Origin: Floccularia luteovirens
Lineage: Eukaryota > Basidiomycota > Agaricomycetes > Agaricales > Squamanitaceae
NCBI GenBank assembly: GCA_009739215.1
Contig: VSJF01000013.1
Span: 372,001 to 436,000, forward strand
Reading direction: 5' to 3'
DNA length: 64,000 nucleotides
Numbering within the stretch: the stretch's first letter is position 1; every line of letters starts with the position of its first letter. The notes beneath the pieces were generated by a model. The model made no database searches and was not told where the DNA came from. It worked only from the letters and a program-made list of their open reading frames with translations. The translations under genes were made by a program, and so were the position numbers. Positions 22,971-34,809 of this stretch are shown in pieces.

Positions 22971-25194
22971 TTACGCAGTCAGATCACAGCTGTTTGCGTT
23001 CAAAGCGCACCACTCTGGTTGGAGGGGTATTGCTTGGACACCCCTCTTGGACGAAGCGGTAGGCAACATCGTGCAAGCGGGGAAGTGCGGCAGAGACATC
23101 GCCTCCGGGACCAGACCAGAAGACCTCGGCGGATGCTGCAGCACGGGGCCAGACAATGGAGTCCAAATTTGCAGGTCCCGATTGCTCTGTCCAGAGAAGT
23201 TGTTGCCCTGTAAAGCATTCATGTCAAATAAGAACATTTGTGCTACAAAATGAATCTACGCACCGCCAAGAATAAGCTTTTTCTGCGAGTCCGTAAGATT
23301 AGCTACCGGATCAAATGAATAGGCCTGAGGGAAGATGATTTAGTCAGAAAGTATTCATTGAGATGATGATTCAAGTTACTTTTTGCCACGTCTTGAATGG
23401 ATCACACCAGCTGTTACCATTGATGTTATCTCCAACCCATCCACCATGGCCACAGTCAAGATAGAAGTAATCTGAAGCTGAGTGGACAATCCTTAGATTT
23501 TTGGTTGCGACGGCGGCAACGTCGGTAGATGAGATCCAAACCCTGATTAGATCGTTGGTGAGTTTATGGCATAGGTAACACTAAGGAGTTCAGACAAACG
23601 TACATAACTACGGTATCGCTAGCCAGCTGTACTGGGTGATCCAGAACCATTTCTGTCATGGGAAAACACATCAGCTTACAACAAGCCTGCGATTTAACTG
23701 GTATATTTACCCTGCCATACCACTGCCGTTTTGCCTACGGACCTCAAAGCGCTATGGGTAGCCTTGTGTGAATGTGTCCAAAGCTTGTTCTAATGTCTTG
23801 CCTTGTTGACCTATTGGGTTGCGTGAGCAAGTAGGCTATTTACTTGAATAGGACCAGTTCTTACTCAATTCATCTTGTGTTTGCTGATCCTTGGTGTAGC
23901 AATTCTGATTTATCTCGTCACCTCCTGTGCTGAAATACTTGGAAGGGAACATGGATGCCGCAGCTTTCAACATATTTGCCGTAAAAGTTGTTGTATCTTT
24001 GTTGGCAACACGAAGCTGACCAGCAGGAGGTTCTTTATATATATATCAGAAATATCGCGTGAGTGTCAGTGGCATTTCCTACACACCATTTGCAAACTGT
24101 GCCCATGGCTTAGACTCAGGGCAAGCTATGTGTTCTGGATGAGAGTGATGGATCACGGAGGTATGACCCGGTGTGTCGATTTCCACAAGTACATCAATTC
24201 CGCGCTGGTATATGAGTATATGACAATGGGTTTCCGGGCTATAATTATAGAATAGACACGAAACATACAGCAGCAGCATAGCTTGTTATCTTCTTTACGT
24301 CACTTGGGGAGTAGATAGACGTTGGAGAGTATGCTCCCTTAGCCGAGAGTTCGGTGAATCCAGGGATCACCAAAGGGAATGATTGGGAGTCAACAACATG
24401 CCAATGTAGCGTATTTATCTTTGCAAGGTCCGGTTTGTGTAAATGGACGACTTTTTATGGCTCAATCAGCTACTCACCTTCACCCAGCTCATAGCATCCA
24501 ATGTTCTTAAAATATCATCGACCGGGAAGCTGCGCAAGATCCGTTACTAAACTTAGGGAAGAACGAATGATGAATTCATACAAGTTTCTGGAGGTATCTA
24601 ACATAAATCCACGGTATGGCTGGTGCATTGAATATTTAGTTCGGTTCACATCAATGTTAAAAGTCAACATACATAAGCGGGTGAATCAGTAATGCTTATC
24701 GGGGCTTGGAGGGTATAGGTCGCGCCATTCAAGTCGTACCATAACTGGGCGAATGTGGTCAATCCCCTGAACAGTCCCAAGGTTGAGCTTGATGTCAACG
24801 TCGCGTCCTTGCCATCAGATGGTATGTTTAGGGTGTAGCTTTCTACACGTGATTCGATAGCGACAATTGCCTCATCCGAGATACTCTTCGGCTTGCCCGA
24901 AGACGTTAAGGAAACAGTAAGTGTCTTCAACGACTTTGCTTTGTTAATGGCCCCTGCCGATGATGCTCCACGATCGGGCACGAGTGCTTGCAGCTTGTCT
25001 GTACGTAGGAAACCTTGAGTACGAGAGACTGCATCTACCAAGTCTTGAGGAGCATTCAGGACAGCAAGTTTGATGGAGAAGCCAGACGACAGTTGCAATG
25101 GTGTAGTCCCAGTAGTTAACTGCCGTGGAGCAGGCCACAGAGCTAACGCAGGGACTATGGTAAGCAAGTAGGAGACCACAATGCGAAGGAGCAT
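22971..25194 (-). pseudogene. GH20 beta-N-acetylhexosaminidase, two one-base frameshifts
   Basis: Minus-strand paralogue of the GH20 gene at 31976-34285. It would start MLLRIVVSYLLTIVPALALWPAPRQL (signal peptide plus the conserved WPxPR) and contains GLFRGLTTFAQLWYDLNG, YRGFMLDTSRN, LHWHVVDSQSFPL, RGIDVLVEIDTPGH, the catalytic Asp-Glu pair in FSTGGDEINQNCY, and the active-site aromatic FYLDCGHGGWVG. Introns match those of its paralogue. Two single-base excesses break it. One is at the CC of 23762-23763, where TLEQALDTFTQ should continue ATHSALRSVGKTAVVWQ. The other is at the GG of 23049-23050 near the C terminus, where the conserved VQAIPLQPEWCALNANSCDL lies in another frame ending at 22971. 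The enzyme would release GlcNAc from chitin oligomers outside the cell. It is either a recent pseudogene or affected by base errors. Confidence 0.8.
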
Positions 25195-25843
25195 TGGTTG
25201 TGTGGTTGGTAAGAAGAAGTAATAGAAGATTGCTAGTTTCGTGCGATGATTAAATATCCAGAAGCCAACCCATATCAAGAAGGCTATGCAATATAAACCT
25301 TGATGAAGCCGTAAATTTGCCCGGAACTCGGACCAGTTGGTTTACAGGACTACAGTACCATCATGAATTACAGCATATCTCGTAGGTATCACGAGGAAGC
25401 ATCGCATGACACGTAGAACGCGTTACAGAAGTTCACAGTGTGTCAGAGATCATCGAACCATAAAATTTACAGGGCTCGTGTGCTGGCCGTGTGGTAATAA
25501 TATAAGTATAAGTGGAGTACATGCGGAAGTGGGGTACAAGACGGCTTCAACACCGAAGATGATAATCATACTGATTATAATGGTGTTACTATAACATCAC
25601 ATGCGCACTAAATAAACCGCCATCAATGGATCATACCAGTACTCTTATTACAGCGGTGATAAGCGGTACTAATATCATGACACCGATGTTTCTCCAAATA
25701 CTCTATATAAAGCCTATCTCGAGACTCGAGACTCGAGAACACTCAGAAGATGAATCTTTATCAAAGAAGTAAAACATAGCAACCATTTATTCATAACATA
25801 GGTTTTATCCATATGGAAATCATAGATACACTCATGTCATAGT
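25195..25843. other. Spacer upstream of the minus-strand GH20, with short tandem TCGAGAC units
   Basis: About 650 bp. On the minus strand 'ggtttatattgc' near 25287-25298 lies about 95 bp upstream of the GH20 ATG and could serve as its TATA element. At 25718-25737 three overlapping copies of a 7-bp TCGAGAC unit form a near-palindrome beside a TATA-like 'tctatataaag'. No gene is visible. Confidence 0.4.
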
Positions 25844-26963
25844 TTATTGGCGTCTGCGTTTGCGCGTTTCGATTTTGGGAGGCGGACTAGGAGTTGGCAG
25901 TGTCACCAGACAATCACGCCAGAAGAGCAGATTCTTATTGAGATATTGCACCCGCATTACAATCTCTCCAGGGAACAATCGTCGTCCTACAACGCTTGAG
26001 TGTTCCATATTCTGAGTCCTGTCCGTCAACTTTTTCACAATCCCTTCTATCACATTACCGCTCGCAAACAATTCAATCCCGGCATGACTCAGTAAAGCAT
26101 GGATAGCCTCGAGGTGCTCAACAAACATGATGTTGTCCATAAGAAGTTCGAGGCACTTGAATATTTGATTTCGATCGAGAATTCCTTCACTGTAAAAGTC
26201 CCCAATAAAGCCAGCAACACATATTGACCAGTTAACGTATCTGACAGGGGGCCGTGGTTTATGTGTAATGGACAATTCCTGTGTCTGGTTCAGGGCTACC
26301 ATCAAAACGAGGTAGGCAGCAATAAAATAATATGAAACTCACACTGTCCCAGGTACATGAAAACTCCCAAAGAATAGTCCAATGCAATGTGTCAAGATAT
26401 CTCCACGTTATATCACCCCTGCCCCTCTTGCGGAAAGTATTATAAATCTCTGCAGCAAATGTTGCTATCGGCCTGCGATACTGTTCAGCACCCAATATGC
26501 ATATACAACGACATAATTGGAATATTTCATCTTGATCCCAGACACAGCCAACGTCGACTAATTCTTGGGCAGAGGCAACACGTGTTTGCTTGTCATGAGA
26601 GAACGCTCCTTGCTGGAGAATAGAGAACCACAGAAGTTTTCCTGCCTTCAATTTACTGAAATGAGGGGTCGGGGGTACGGTTGTCATTAGAGAATCATTT
26701 GCGAGGAGTTGTCGGGTGAGCGCACTCGAGGCAGCATCTATGGTATTTGAGATATTCTTCCCCGCAAAAATCTTCTTCGCTTCATTATGCTTTATCGAAG
26801 AGACAAGTTTTCGTTTCTTCCCTCTTGAAACCTCCGAATTTCCGTTTGTCAAGAGGCGGATCCCAAATACTGGACAAGAAGGTCGACTAAAGGGATCCTG
26901 CTGTGGTTTAATAAGTGCTGCATGAATTTGGTTCCTGGCACTGCGCTTTAATGTTGTCGACAT
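25844..26963 (-). CDS. MIF4G-like helical-repeat protein (paralogue of the next gene)
   Basis: Two exons on the minus strand (26345-26963 and 25844-26295), giving 356 aa. The GTGTGA donor is chosen because it alone joins TWDTLNQTQEL in frame. The N terminus is basic (MSTTLKRSARNQ; RGKKRKL, a possible nuclear signal). The C-terminal half is helical: VAGFIGDFYSEGILDRNQIFKCLELLMDNIMFVEHLEAIHALLSHAGIELF. This matches the MIF4G pattern 'hhGxLxxxxhhxxxhhxxCLxxL...xxxxEhhxxLhxxxG'. It ends RKRRRQ. MIF4G repeats occur in translation and RNA-decay factors, and Agaricomycetes have many such proteins of unknown role. The partner is unknown. The same segment of the neighbour at 27360-28607 aligns with it, so the two are tandem paralogues that have diverged strongly outside the repeat. 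Confidence 0.6.
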
Positions 26964-27359
26964 TGTTGGCTTCTAATCGAGGTGTGTGTAAAGGGCCGGA
27001 AAAAGAGTAGTGAGTTTGATCCAAGTATTGAGGAACAAAGCCATTATATAGTTCACTGCAGGCAGTGGCAAGGGACGAGCGCACTCGAAGCTTTGACGGT
27101 GGTGCACGGTGCTTTGGCACCATTGTCCCTGTGGCCTATTTTCGAGCCATGATGTTAGTCACGAACGCGTGGGCCCATCATGCGATAGCTTTGAAACTTT
27201 AAAGCCAATTTCAGATGAGTGTCAAGGCCTCCGAGGGTCGTTGATTGTAGTTGGTGATAGAGACTGGTATGTCAAAAATCCATTCATTTATGAAATTGGG
27301 TTCAAATAACAAAATGCTCTAAAATAATCTGATTTATGCAAATACTACTTAATGCAGGT
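26964..27359. other. Spacer between the two MIF4G-like genes
   Basis: About 400 bp holding the promoter of the downstream minus-strand gene. I see no defined element. Confidence 0.4.
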
Positions 27360-28607
27360 CTATGGAGGGGTAGTAACCAATTGTTGTGATCTCCAAACTG
27401 ACACCATTTCTAAAACCGCTGAAAACTTTGAAGCAAGTTGACCCGGCGTCAAAGGTTCGTTCAAAACACTCATTGATTCCTGAAGTTTGCTAGCCTCTTG
27501 GTAAAATACTTGGGAAAAATGATCCAGAAATCCCCCGAAACCTGGTGGATAATGCCATAGTTTAGGCCCAGAGTGATAGATGACATTGCATACTACTTGA
27601 AGGTGCTCGACAGACATGAGGTCCCTCAAGACTGCACTGAGACAAGTAGCGATTTGTTGCCGGTTTATCAACTCGTGCAGAAAGAGTTCACCAACAAATC
27701 TAGCAAGGGATAAGGAGGTTCTAACATATCCGGGTGTTGGAGCAAGTTTATAGGAAACTGGTTCTGGGTATTCCTGCAATAAGAAAAGGGAATGGATTAG
27801 TACCGAGTTACCTGACGGATTAGAGAAATAACTTACAGGGTCCCATCTTGACAAAAAGGTCCCAATCACAGTTTCTCGGAGGTGCCAAATAAAACTTCGT
27901 GCGACTTCCTCACCAAGCAAATGCCAAAAAGTTTGATGTACCATCAGAGCAAAAGGTGCTAAGGGGTCGTCTTTATCAGCGACGCCTTCAGACCCTCTGC
28001 TACAAAAGCTGTGTGCGAGGAATCCGATATCTTCTAATGTCCACAGAGAAGAAGAGACAAGCGAATGAGCGTGAACGCTTCGCTCTTCAGCAAATATGTT
28101 CGGGTTGATTCCTCCAAGGAATGCAGGAAACCAGCTGGGTGCTGCAATAGGATAGTGTATGGTCGTTTGTGAGTGGGCATAACCAGAACCATGCCGTCCA
28201 CCATCCTTTGAGTGGACAACAGTTTCTGACTGCCAACCGGGGACGAAGGGTGCCGCATGGGGGTTAAGGTTATCACTAGGACGCAAAGTGGGGTCGTCCT
28301 TAATCGCCACTACATGCCACGAACTCAGTATTGGTGCTAAATTTCCTGGGGACGCGAATGCAGAGCCGTAGGTGTTCGAGTACAGGTCTGATACAAATAT
28401 ATTTTTGATCTCTTCATCTTCCAACTCCAAAGTACTTGAACTACTTGCCGGCGAGACTGGTGTGTGCGACTTCTCTGTTGCCCCAATATTGTTACAGACA
28501 ACAATGGGCTCCAAAGGCTCTTCGGCCGGTGGTATCGCCGCCTTGGTTGGTGGACGATGTTCGAATAACTTGTTTAATTCGAGAATGTAAGAAGGCACGT
28601 TTGGCAT
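27360..28607 (-). CDS. MIF4G-like helical-repeat protein
   Basis: Two exons (27837-28607 and 27360-27773), giving 394 aa. The 63-nt intron (27774-27836) has perfect GTAAGT...TTGCAG ends but is a multiple of three and contains no stop, so an unspliced reading adds 21 residues, beginning at the donor GTA codon. The N terminus is Pro-rich and looks disordered. The central part has PSWFPAFLGGINPNIF. The C-terminal helical part reads LARFVGELFLHELINRQQIATCLSAVLRDLMSVEHLQVVCNVIYHSGPKLW, which fits a MIF4G repeat and aligns with the gene at 25844-26963. Function is unknown; RNA or translation-related binding is an inference from the repeat only. Confidence 0.6.
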   Translation of the reverse strand: MPNVPSYILELNKLFEHRPPTKAAIPPAEEPLEPIVVCNNIGATEKSHTPVSPASSSSTLELEDEEIKNIFVSDLYSNTYGSAFASPGNLAPILSSWHVVAIKDDPTLRPSDNLNPHAAPFVPGWQSETVVHSKDGGRHGSGYAHSQTTIHYPIAAPSWFPAFLGGINPNIFAEERSVHAHSLVSSSLWTLEDIGFLAHSFCSRGSEGVADKDDPLAPFALMVHQTFWHLLGEEVARSFIWHLRETVIGTFLSRWDPVSYFSNPSGNSVLIHSLFLLQEYPEPVSYKLAPTPGYVRTSLSLARFVGELFLHELINRQQIATCLSAVLRDLMSVEHLQVVCNVIYHSGPKLWHYPPGFGGFLDHFSQVFYQEASKLQESMSVLNEPLTPGQLASKFSAVLEMVSVWRSQQLVTTPP

Positions 28608-29301
28608 TTTGGTTGTTAGTTATGGTGGGGGATAAATGTATGCGTCCACTTGATAATATAGACATCTCGAAACCTTTTTAAAGAGAACCCGATGCCTTGC
28701 GCGATGGATATAATGCGTTCCATACGCGTGAAATCCAAGAATTTGGCTGCTGCTTTGACGCCGTCAAAGCAAGCACAATAATGAATTTTTGATGGTTGTG
28801 TCACAATTCGTCACAAGAGTTGAAGCCGCACTCACTGAAATCGCAACTAGCTGTCATTTCTTCCATGTTGTTACGAGCACAGCCCAACCATGAGATGTTG
28901 CTGGACTATTAAACAATAAACAGTCCAAGGATTTTCACAATTAAAACTTGCCGTTATGTGGGAATATCAAAGAGCTGCGATACTGTTTCTTACAATTAAT
29001 TTGCGTTGGAAACCATTTTTGTGATAAACGTACAAATAAACAATATGAATCCCATTCATCGCATGGGATACGGCGGTATATCCCAGAGTCCAGAACCAAT
29101 TCTAGAACTACCTTCAGAAAAAATAATAATTCCACTCAAAAGTAAATAGTACAAGTTTAAACTGATTACAATAGTTTGGTATGATCATCGGCGCAGGCTG
29201 TTTGACAAAATTAGTGCAGTATTGTAGAAATACAAAAAGAAAGTATATAAATTTAATTCCCAGAAACAGGTGTAAAACCTCCCATTACGCAGCTGTCAAT
29301 A
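28608..29301. other. Spacer
   Basis: About 690 bp, AT-rich. It holds the upstream region of the MIF4G-like gene and the 3' side of the lipase gene. Short open frames here have no family features. Confidence 0.4.
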
Positions 29302-31715
29302 TTACAAGCCCTCTTCGTAAACCTTCCTCATTAGAGCGACGTAAAACCGCTCTAGATCCTCCTTCAATGCCAACTCATTCTTCTTCCGGCTGTGTCCCTC
29401 AACATTCATACGTTGTTTCATCTCTGAAGTGCCTTCAGATTCAGCAAGATTAGTGCCACCTAGAGCGGACACTTTCTCCGCGTGCACGTCTTTCTTATAT
29501 AGGCTGAGTTTGGCGCTACTATCGACAACAGAATTCGCCAGTTCTCTGCCCTTGGTTCCGAAACGTTCGGCAGGTATTTGGTCTATTAGCCAGTCAAATA
29601 CGAATGACAGTCGGTCGGTAGATGATTTGATGACTTCGTCGTCCTTTTCCCTTTTGCGCTGCCTTGTTTCCTCGCGCTCTATTTCACGCACCTTCGCGTC
29701 TTGATACCCCATGGATGAAGAAGATTGTGACTGGGAGGGCACGGTTGAACTTCCAATATCTCTTTTATCATTCACCGCCTTTTTCCAAGCAGTTACGAAT
29801 TTGGTCCAGTCCTTAAAGCCCCATCCGTCGCCAGTGGATTGTGATGTTACAGATGCAGCTGCACCCAATCCGATAGCTGGAAAAGCAGGAAGATCTACTC
29901 CAAACTCTATCCCTCGAGCCCCTCTCATTTCCCAGTCTGTAATTGAACATTTCAGCTGCAGCTACAATAAATAATCCGCAATATACATACGATCTGCGCC
30001 CTCCATGATCCCGAGGAATTCACCCCATTTAGCACTTTGTACAGTTACTAGGCCATCATTGCCCCATTCACGTTCCTGTGCCCACAATGGTATACCCTCT
30101 TCAGAATGTCTTTGCTGACTGCGGGATTGGCGTTCGACCTCCCAAGCCATCTTCAACTTTGTGCGCTCTTTCTCTTCTACACCATCTAGAACCGCTTTAG
30201 GCAACCAGAACGGGTGAAACACACCGACACCTGCCATGCGGCCTGCCACGCTGAAGTATTTTACGCGCGGATCGTCGGGTGTAGCTGGGTTAAAGACGTC
30301 ATTAAGATATGTTGAAGTTAAGTTAGCGTATGCTGGGGTATCAATGATGGAAAGTAGAAGAGTTGTGAATGACGATGGGAGTGAAGAAAGTGATAAAGTC
30401 AAGGAACTTTCAATTTTGTTATCCTGGTCATTGATGTCTGAAGCTTTAGAGGGCGAAACTGATGCATCATTGAGAGATCTGGCAAGCTCCTGTTGGCGAA
30501 GTTTACCAATCCCAATATTTTCCTAAGATAGTATGTCAGCAATTCTCAGATAATAGGCAATAGGCAATGAACTGTTCGCATACCGCACACCAATCCATGA
30601 AAGGACTTCCCCGGTGAGGTGTGCTGATCGTAGTCAATGACAGGGGTACATAGTCTGTTGGCTTAGTATGTGTTATCAAATGTCTGCAGTCTAAACCACC
30701 CATAGAATGTGCAAGGAAGTTGACTCCACGCCCCCGAGCTCTGGCCTGGAGTTGTCGGTCCATGATTTCGGACCTTGATATGATAGAGCCAGTTCTAAAT
30801 TTATACAGTTACATAAAAGCGACCTCGACTTGATATTACTTACCCAGGCACGGAGGTAATGATAACTTCTGCGCCGATTTTTTTCCGTAGAATACTCAAG
30901 ACGTTGGACCAGTAATGCATTCGCATGCTAGGAAAAGATGATGGGCCGCGACTATCAAAACCGTAGAGACCTATTCAATCTACCATTAGAGTCTTACACA
31001 CACTACAACGTGAAGCGAAAAATACCCTCACTCACCATGACACAACACAATAGGGTAGCGAGGGACCCGTAACGGATCATAGAGAGCGGGGTTAGCCATC
31101 AACTGGTGGATAATATCTGGTTTGTGAGGACTTATGTTCCGGCCGGAATAGTCGTCGGAGGGGGGTAGTTTGAAAGGATCTTTGTCAGGAAGTTTGTTCT
31201 GTTTCCGCTCCGGCTCTGGGGGTGGGTCAGTACAGGGCTCCATGCTGGTGCCACCAGTCTGGAGGGAGAGTAACATAGAAGACCACGAGCAGTTGCTATC
31301 ATTCCAAGGGAGTGACGGAAAGTTGGCTGATTGAGAGATGTCATGTAACAAATGGTACTGAATACAATGCTCGAGCTTACATACTTTTCAATGTGGGTTC
31401 CTCCATTGTGGCAATATGAACAGAGTTCCGCAAACCCATCGACGGTAGCATAAACTCCCAAAAATCTCTTGAGTTCCACCAAGACCATTCGACCCTCCTC
31501 AAGCTATCCAAATTTCTCCATGAACTGCCAGACAGTGGTGATGATGAAACAGATGATCCGATTGCCTTGTGTGTTTGCGCCTCTCGGAATGTGGACTCAT
31601 GTGGCTCTGAGCGAACATGATGAAAGTAGTGGTTTGATATGGAAAGTGTAGAGACGACATTTGCAAGCCTCTTGAGCAGAAGGACTACGTGGACCGGGAC
31701 GTATACACTATTCAT
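29302..31715 (-). CDS. TGL2: TGL2-type triacylglycerol lipase (alpha/beta hydrolase)
   Basis: Six exons (31385-31715, 31036-31326, 30844-30970, 30584-30794, 29991-30522, 29302-29936), giving 708 aa. The core has YPIVLCHGLYGFDSRG (oxyanion HG), VNFLAHSMGGLDCRH (nucleophile elbow, with Ser in HSMGG) and STPHRGSPFMDWC. This is the layout of the yeast Tgl2 mitochondrial lipase family. The N terminus (MNSVYVPVHVVLLLKRLANVVSTL) is hydrophobic with basic residues and could be a mitochondrial or membrane-targeting segment. The C-terminal 200 residues are charged and family-variable. The protein is about twice the length of yeast Tgl2, mainly from the N-terminal linker and C-terminal extension. It would hydrolyse acylglycerols. 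The gene is divergent from the intact GH20. Confidence 0.75.
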
Positions 31716-31975
31716 GGCGTGCAATAATACAACTCAATCACTTCTCATAAAGCTCACCTGCCGTCACAGTCATGTGATGCAATCTAACATATACACGTGA
31801 TGTCAGGTATACCGCGAGAGATTCTGAATCTGAAGAAGCTCAGCTAAATTTATTCAAGGCTTCAGAACACACCAACACTTGTATCAGCTGAGGACAACAT
31901 GTGGAGCAATATTACTGGGCACTAAGTAGTATAAGAACCCAGCACATGAGTGGTCATAAGTAGATTCTCTTTACC
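31716..31975. promoter_or_regulatory. Divergent promoter between lipase (-) and GH20 (+)
   Basis: 260 bp shared by two genes pointing away from each other. 'agtagtataagaaccc' (about 31926-31941) lies roughly 40 bp before the GH20 ATG and resembles a TATA element. Nothing comparable is clear on the lipase side. Confidence 0.4.
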
Positions 31976-34285
31976 ATGAAGTTCCACCAGTTACTGATAA
32001 TTGTTGTTTCCTCCACAGTAGCCAACGCGTTGTGGCCAATCCCTCGCTCACTCCAAGTAGGAACCGATTTCCTCAAGATTTCTCCCCAGTTTGATATAAA
32101 CACCAATGTGGCAAATGCCCCACGGGATTTACTCGACGCTGTCAGTCGCACCAAAGCATTCATCAAAACAGATAGGCTACAGCGCCTCATCGTAGGACGT
32201 GGAGCCAATGATAGTGCAAAAATTGCGCATGCACCAACTATTTCTCGACTCACACTTTCCCTGCTTGAAGGGCACCAAGTACTTCCCATTGCACAAGAGG
32301 CAGTAAAACCAATCAATCAACGTGTGGAAGAATACTCTCTTACTGTACCTAACAATGGGAGCGATGCGGTCATCACGGCAAAATCGACGTTAGGCTTGTT
32401 CAGGGGTCTGACGACTTTTGAACAACTTTGGTATGATCTTCAGGGCATAACGTACACGTATCAAGCCCCAATTAAGATCACTAATGACTCACCCGCATAT
32501 GTATGTTTACACTCGTCTGCTACCTTGTATTCAATTAATCGCATTCTTAAGCCCTACAGAGGACTTATGCTCGATACTGCTAGACACTTGTATGTTCATC
32601 TCATTATCATTGTAATGGAATTGCGCATATACTTACCCAAATCTTAGTTTCCCTGTAACAGATATCAAACGTACATTGGATACAATGAGCTTGGTGAAAG
32701 TAAGTACAGAGAACACAAAAAATCCACCGTAATCAACCAAACTCGATCAGATGAGCACGTTCCACTGGCATGCTTCCGACTCACAAAGCTTCCCTGTGAC
32801 CATCCCCGGATTTCCCGAACTTTCCTCTAAGGGTGCATATTCTGCAGACGATGTTTATAGTTCCGATGATATCCATGACATTGTTACATATGCTGGCGAG
32901 GTAAATTGGCTGATTGCAATATTTATCAGCATTGCATTAATCATTTGCTTTGGAATAGCGGGGTATAGATGTTCTAATGGTAAACTGTCCACCCTACAAC
33001 AATGGTGTTTTTGACAATTGATTTTTTTCATCAAAGGAAATTGACACGCCGGGACACACTGCAGCCATCTGGGACTCTCATCCAGAGTATATTGCATGTG
33101 GACCAGGTGCTCCTGGTGGCGCAGGTAGTGATCCCCCTGCTGGTGAACTGCGTGTTGCGTCTTCGGATGCCATGAATTTCACTGCAAGTCTCCTGGCATC
33201 GATAGCTAAAACCCTTCCGTCTACTTTTTTTAGCACTGGAGGTGACGAGGTCAACACAGGCTGTTATAACCAAGATCCAGAGACGCAAGCTACCCTCAAA
33301 GCCAGCGGTAAGACCCTGGAACAGGTATTAGGTGAATTCGTACAAGCCACACATAAGCCTCTCTTGGACATGGGTAAAAGTCCTGTGGTTTGGGAAGGTA
33401 AGTAGAAATGGCCAAAGTATAGACACAAATCTGAACCTCTTTGATTTACAGAGATGGCGCTGGAGCATGAAGTACCCCTTTCAAATGAAACAGTTGTTAT
33501 GTTTGTATTGTTGCTATGTATTGGAATAATCTCGCTCACTTTGGTCTTAGGGTATGGATTTCCTCCCAGCACGCAGCCTCCGTAGCATCGAAGAATCTTC
33601 GATTAGTACACGCACCTTCAGATTACTTCTATCTAGTAAGCTTAAATACTCTGAGCGAATCCTTCTGGCCATTCAAAATCCCTAGGACTGCGGTGCGGGT
33701 GGTTGGCTGGGGAATTTCCCAACAGGGTAAGTTACTGCTCAAAACTTACATGACTTTTCTAAAATTGGGAATTTTGTGCTCGATAGAAACAGTTGGTGTG
33801 ACCCTTTCAAGACATGGTCAAAGGTAATTCAATTATGTAGTGTTGTACCGGAATATTTCTCAACGTTACAAGGCGTACACTTTCGATCCCCTTGCTAACC
33901 TCACATCTGCACAAAGCTCACTTGTTCTTGGAGGTAAGACAGCTTCACAGACAGCTTTAATACCTCTCATATTTCTTTTGCGTTCCAGGTCAACAACTCC
34001 TCTGGGCGGAACAATCATCTCCGGAAAATATGGATTCGATAATTTGGCCGCGAGCTGCTAGTTCTGCAGAGGTAGAGTTTTTCTTGTGTTCAATACATGA
34101 TGTGCTCATGGAACTTTAAGATATTCTGGACGGGTGCAAACCTACCTGACGGAACACCTCGTGATGTAGCTTCAGCTTTACCTCGCCTTCACGACGTGCG
34201 TTACAGAATGGTACAGCGCGGTGTCAGGGCGATAGCTTTGCAACCACACTGGTGTGCATTACGACCTAATGCTTGTGACCGTTGA
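31976..34285 (+). CDS. GH20 beta-N-acetylhexosaminidase, intact copy
   Basis: Thirteen exons (31976-32500, 32552-32589, 32648-32699, 32751-32900, 32959-32979, 33037-33397, 33452-33500, 33551-33635, 33686-33726, 33787-33823, 33873-33933, 33989-34071, 34121-34285), summing exactly to 555 aa. A signal peptide (MKFHQLLIIVVSSTVANA) is followed by LWPIPRSL. The beta/alpha barrel carries LDTARHFFPVTDI, STFHWHASDSQSFP, RGIDVLMEIDTPGH, the catalytic Asp-Glu in FSTGGDEVNTGCY, VVWEEMALE, FYLDCGAGGW and SWCDPFKTWSK. It ends RAIALQPHWCALRPNACDR. The product is an extracellular enzyme that trims GlcNAc from chitin oligomers or glycoproteins, useful in wall turnover or nutrition. One exon is only 21 nt. It is a paralogue of the broken copy at 22971-25194. 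A third, decayed piece lies at about 39980-40230. Confidence 0.9.
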
Positions 34286-34422
34286 AAGAACGAAGAAATT
34301 GAAGCCTATCGAGTTGATCGAAACATGTAACAGATACGATGAAGTAAAAGAACATGCCAATTTATGTATTGGTAGATACCTCCTGACATCAATTAGCTCA
34401 ATGCATTCACCCTTTATCATCG

Positions 34423-34672
34423 AAATTCAACGTCTTGTATGGTTGAGACCCTCTATAACCTTGCCTAGGAGGAGCGCCAGGATTAAAGCAACTCTAAAAA
34501 CTTGACACTATTCTTACTTTCCAACATCCTCATTAGAGCCAACAGCAATGCGTTGACTTGCCATATGAAAATTTACTGTGCGGAAACTAATTTTAACATT
34601 TAGAATGGTGATATACTTTCGAATCAAAAAAAGACAACCTGCATAACCGCCTTACAATAATCGAAAGATAAA
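34423..34672 (-). pseudogene. Decayed duplicate of the large WD40 gene's 3' end
   Basis: Sequence just after the intact GH20 that matches pieces of the real WD40 gene at 40455-41060. Shared tracts include 'aattcaacgtcttgta', 'ccttgcctaggaggagcgcc', 'ttagagcc(a/g)acagcaat', and later 'ttcgaatcaaaaa...gacaacctgcataaccgcctt'. The intervening exon and most of an intron are deleted, and the reading frame is broken. It shows that the GH20-WD40 convergent pair was once duplicated as a block. Confidence 0.85.
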
Positions 34673-34809
34673 AGTTTGACCCCAAAGAACTTGCTTGTAC
34701 TCCTCCCAGCACTACAGTCAATTTGTAGATAGAACCCCATTTAGATTATGAGCGGTGGCGAGGTCCTCTGACTCGAGCATTCTGAACATGAAGCAGATCG
34801 ATAACAATA

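Noticed and set aside
25718..25737. Three TCGAGAC units as a CRISPR-like or satellite array
   Set aside because: Only three 7-bp units in a eukaryotic spacer; at most a small binding site.
27774..27836. Treating the stop-free 63 nt as coding in the MIF4G-like gene
   Set aside because: Perfect GTAAGT...TTGCAG ends and intron-like length make it an intron, although read-through stays open.
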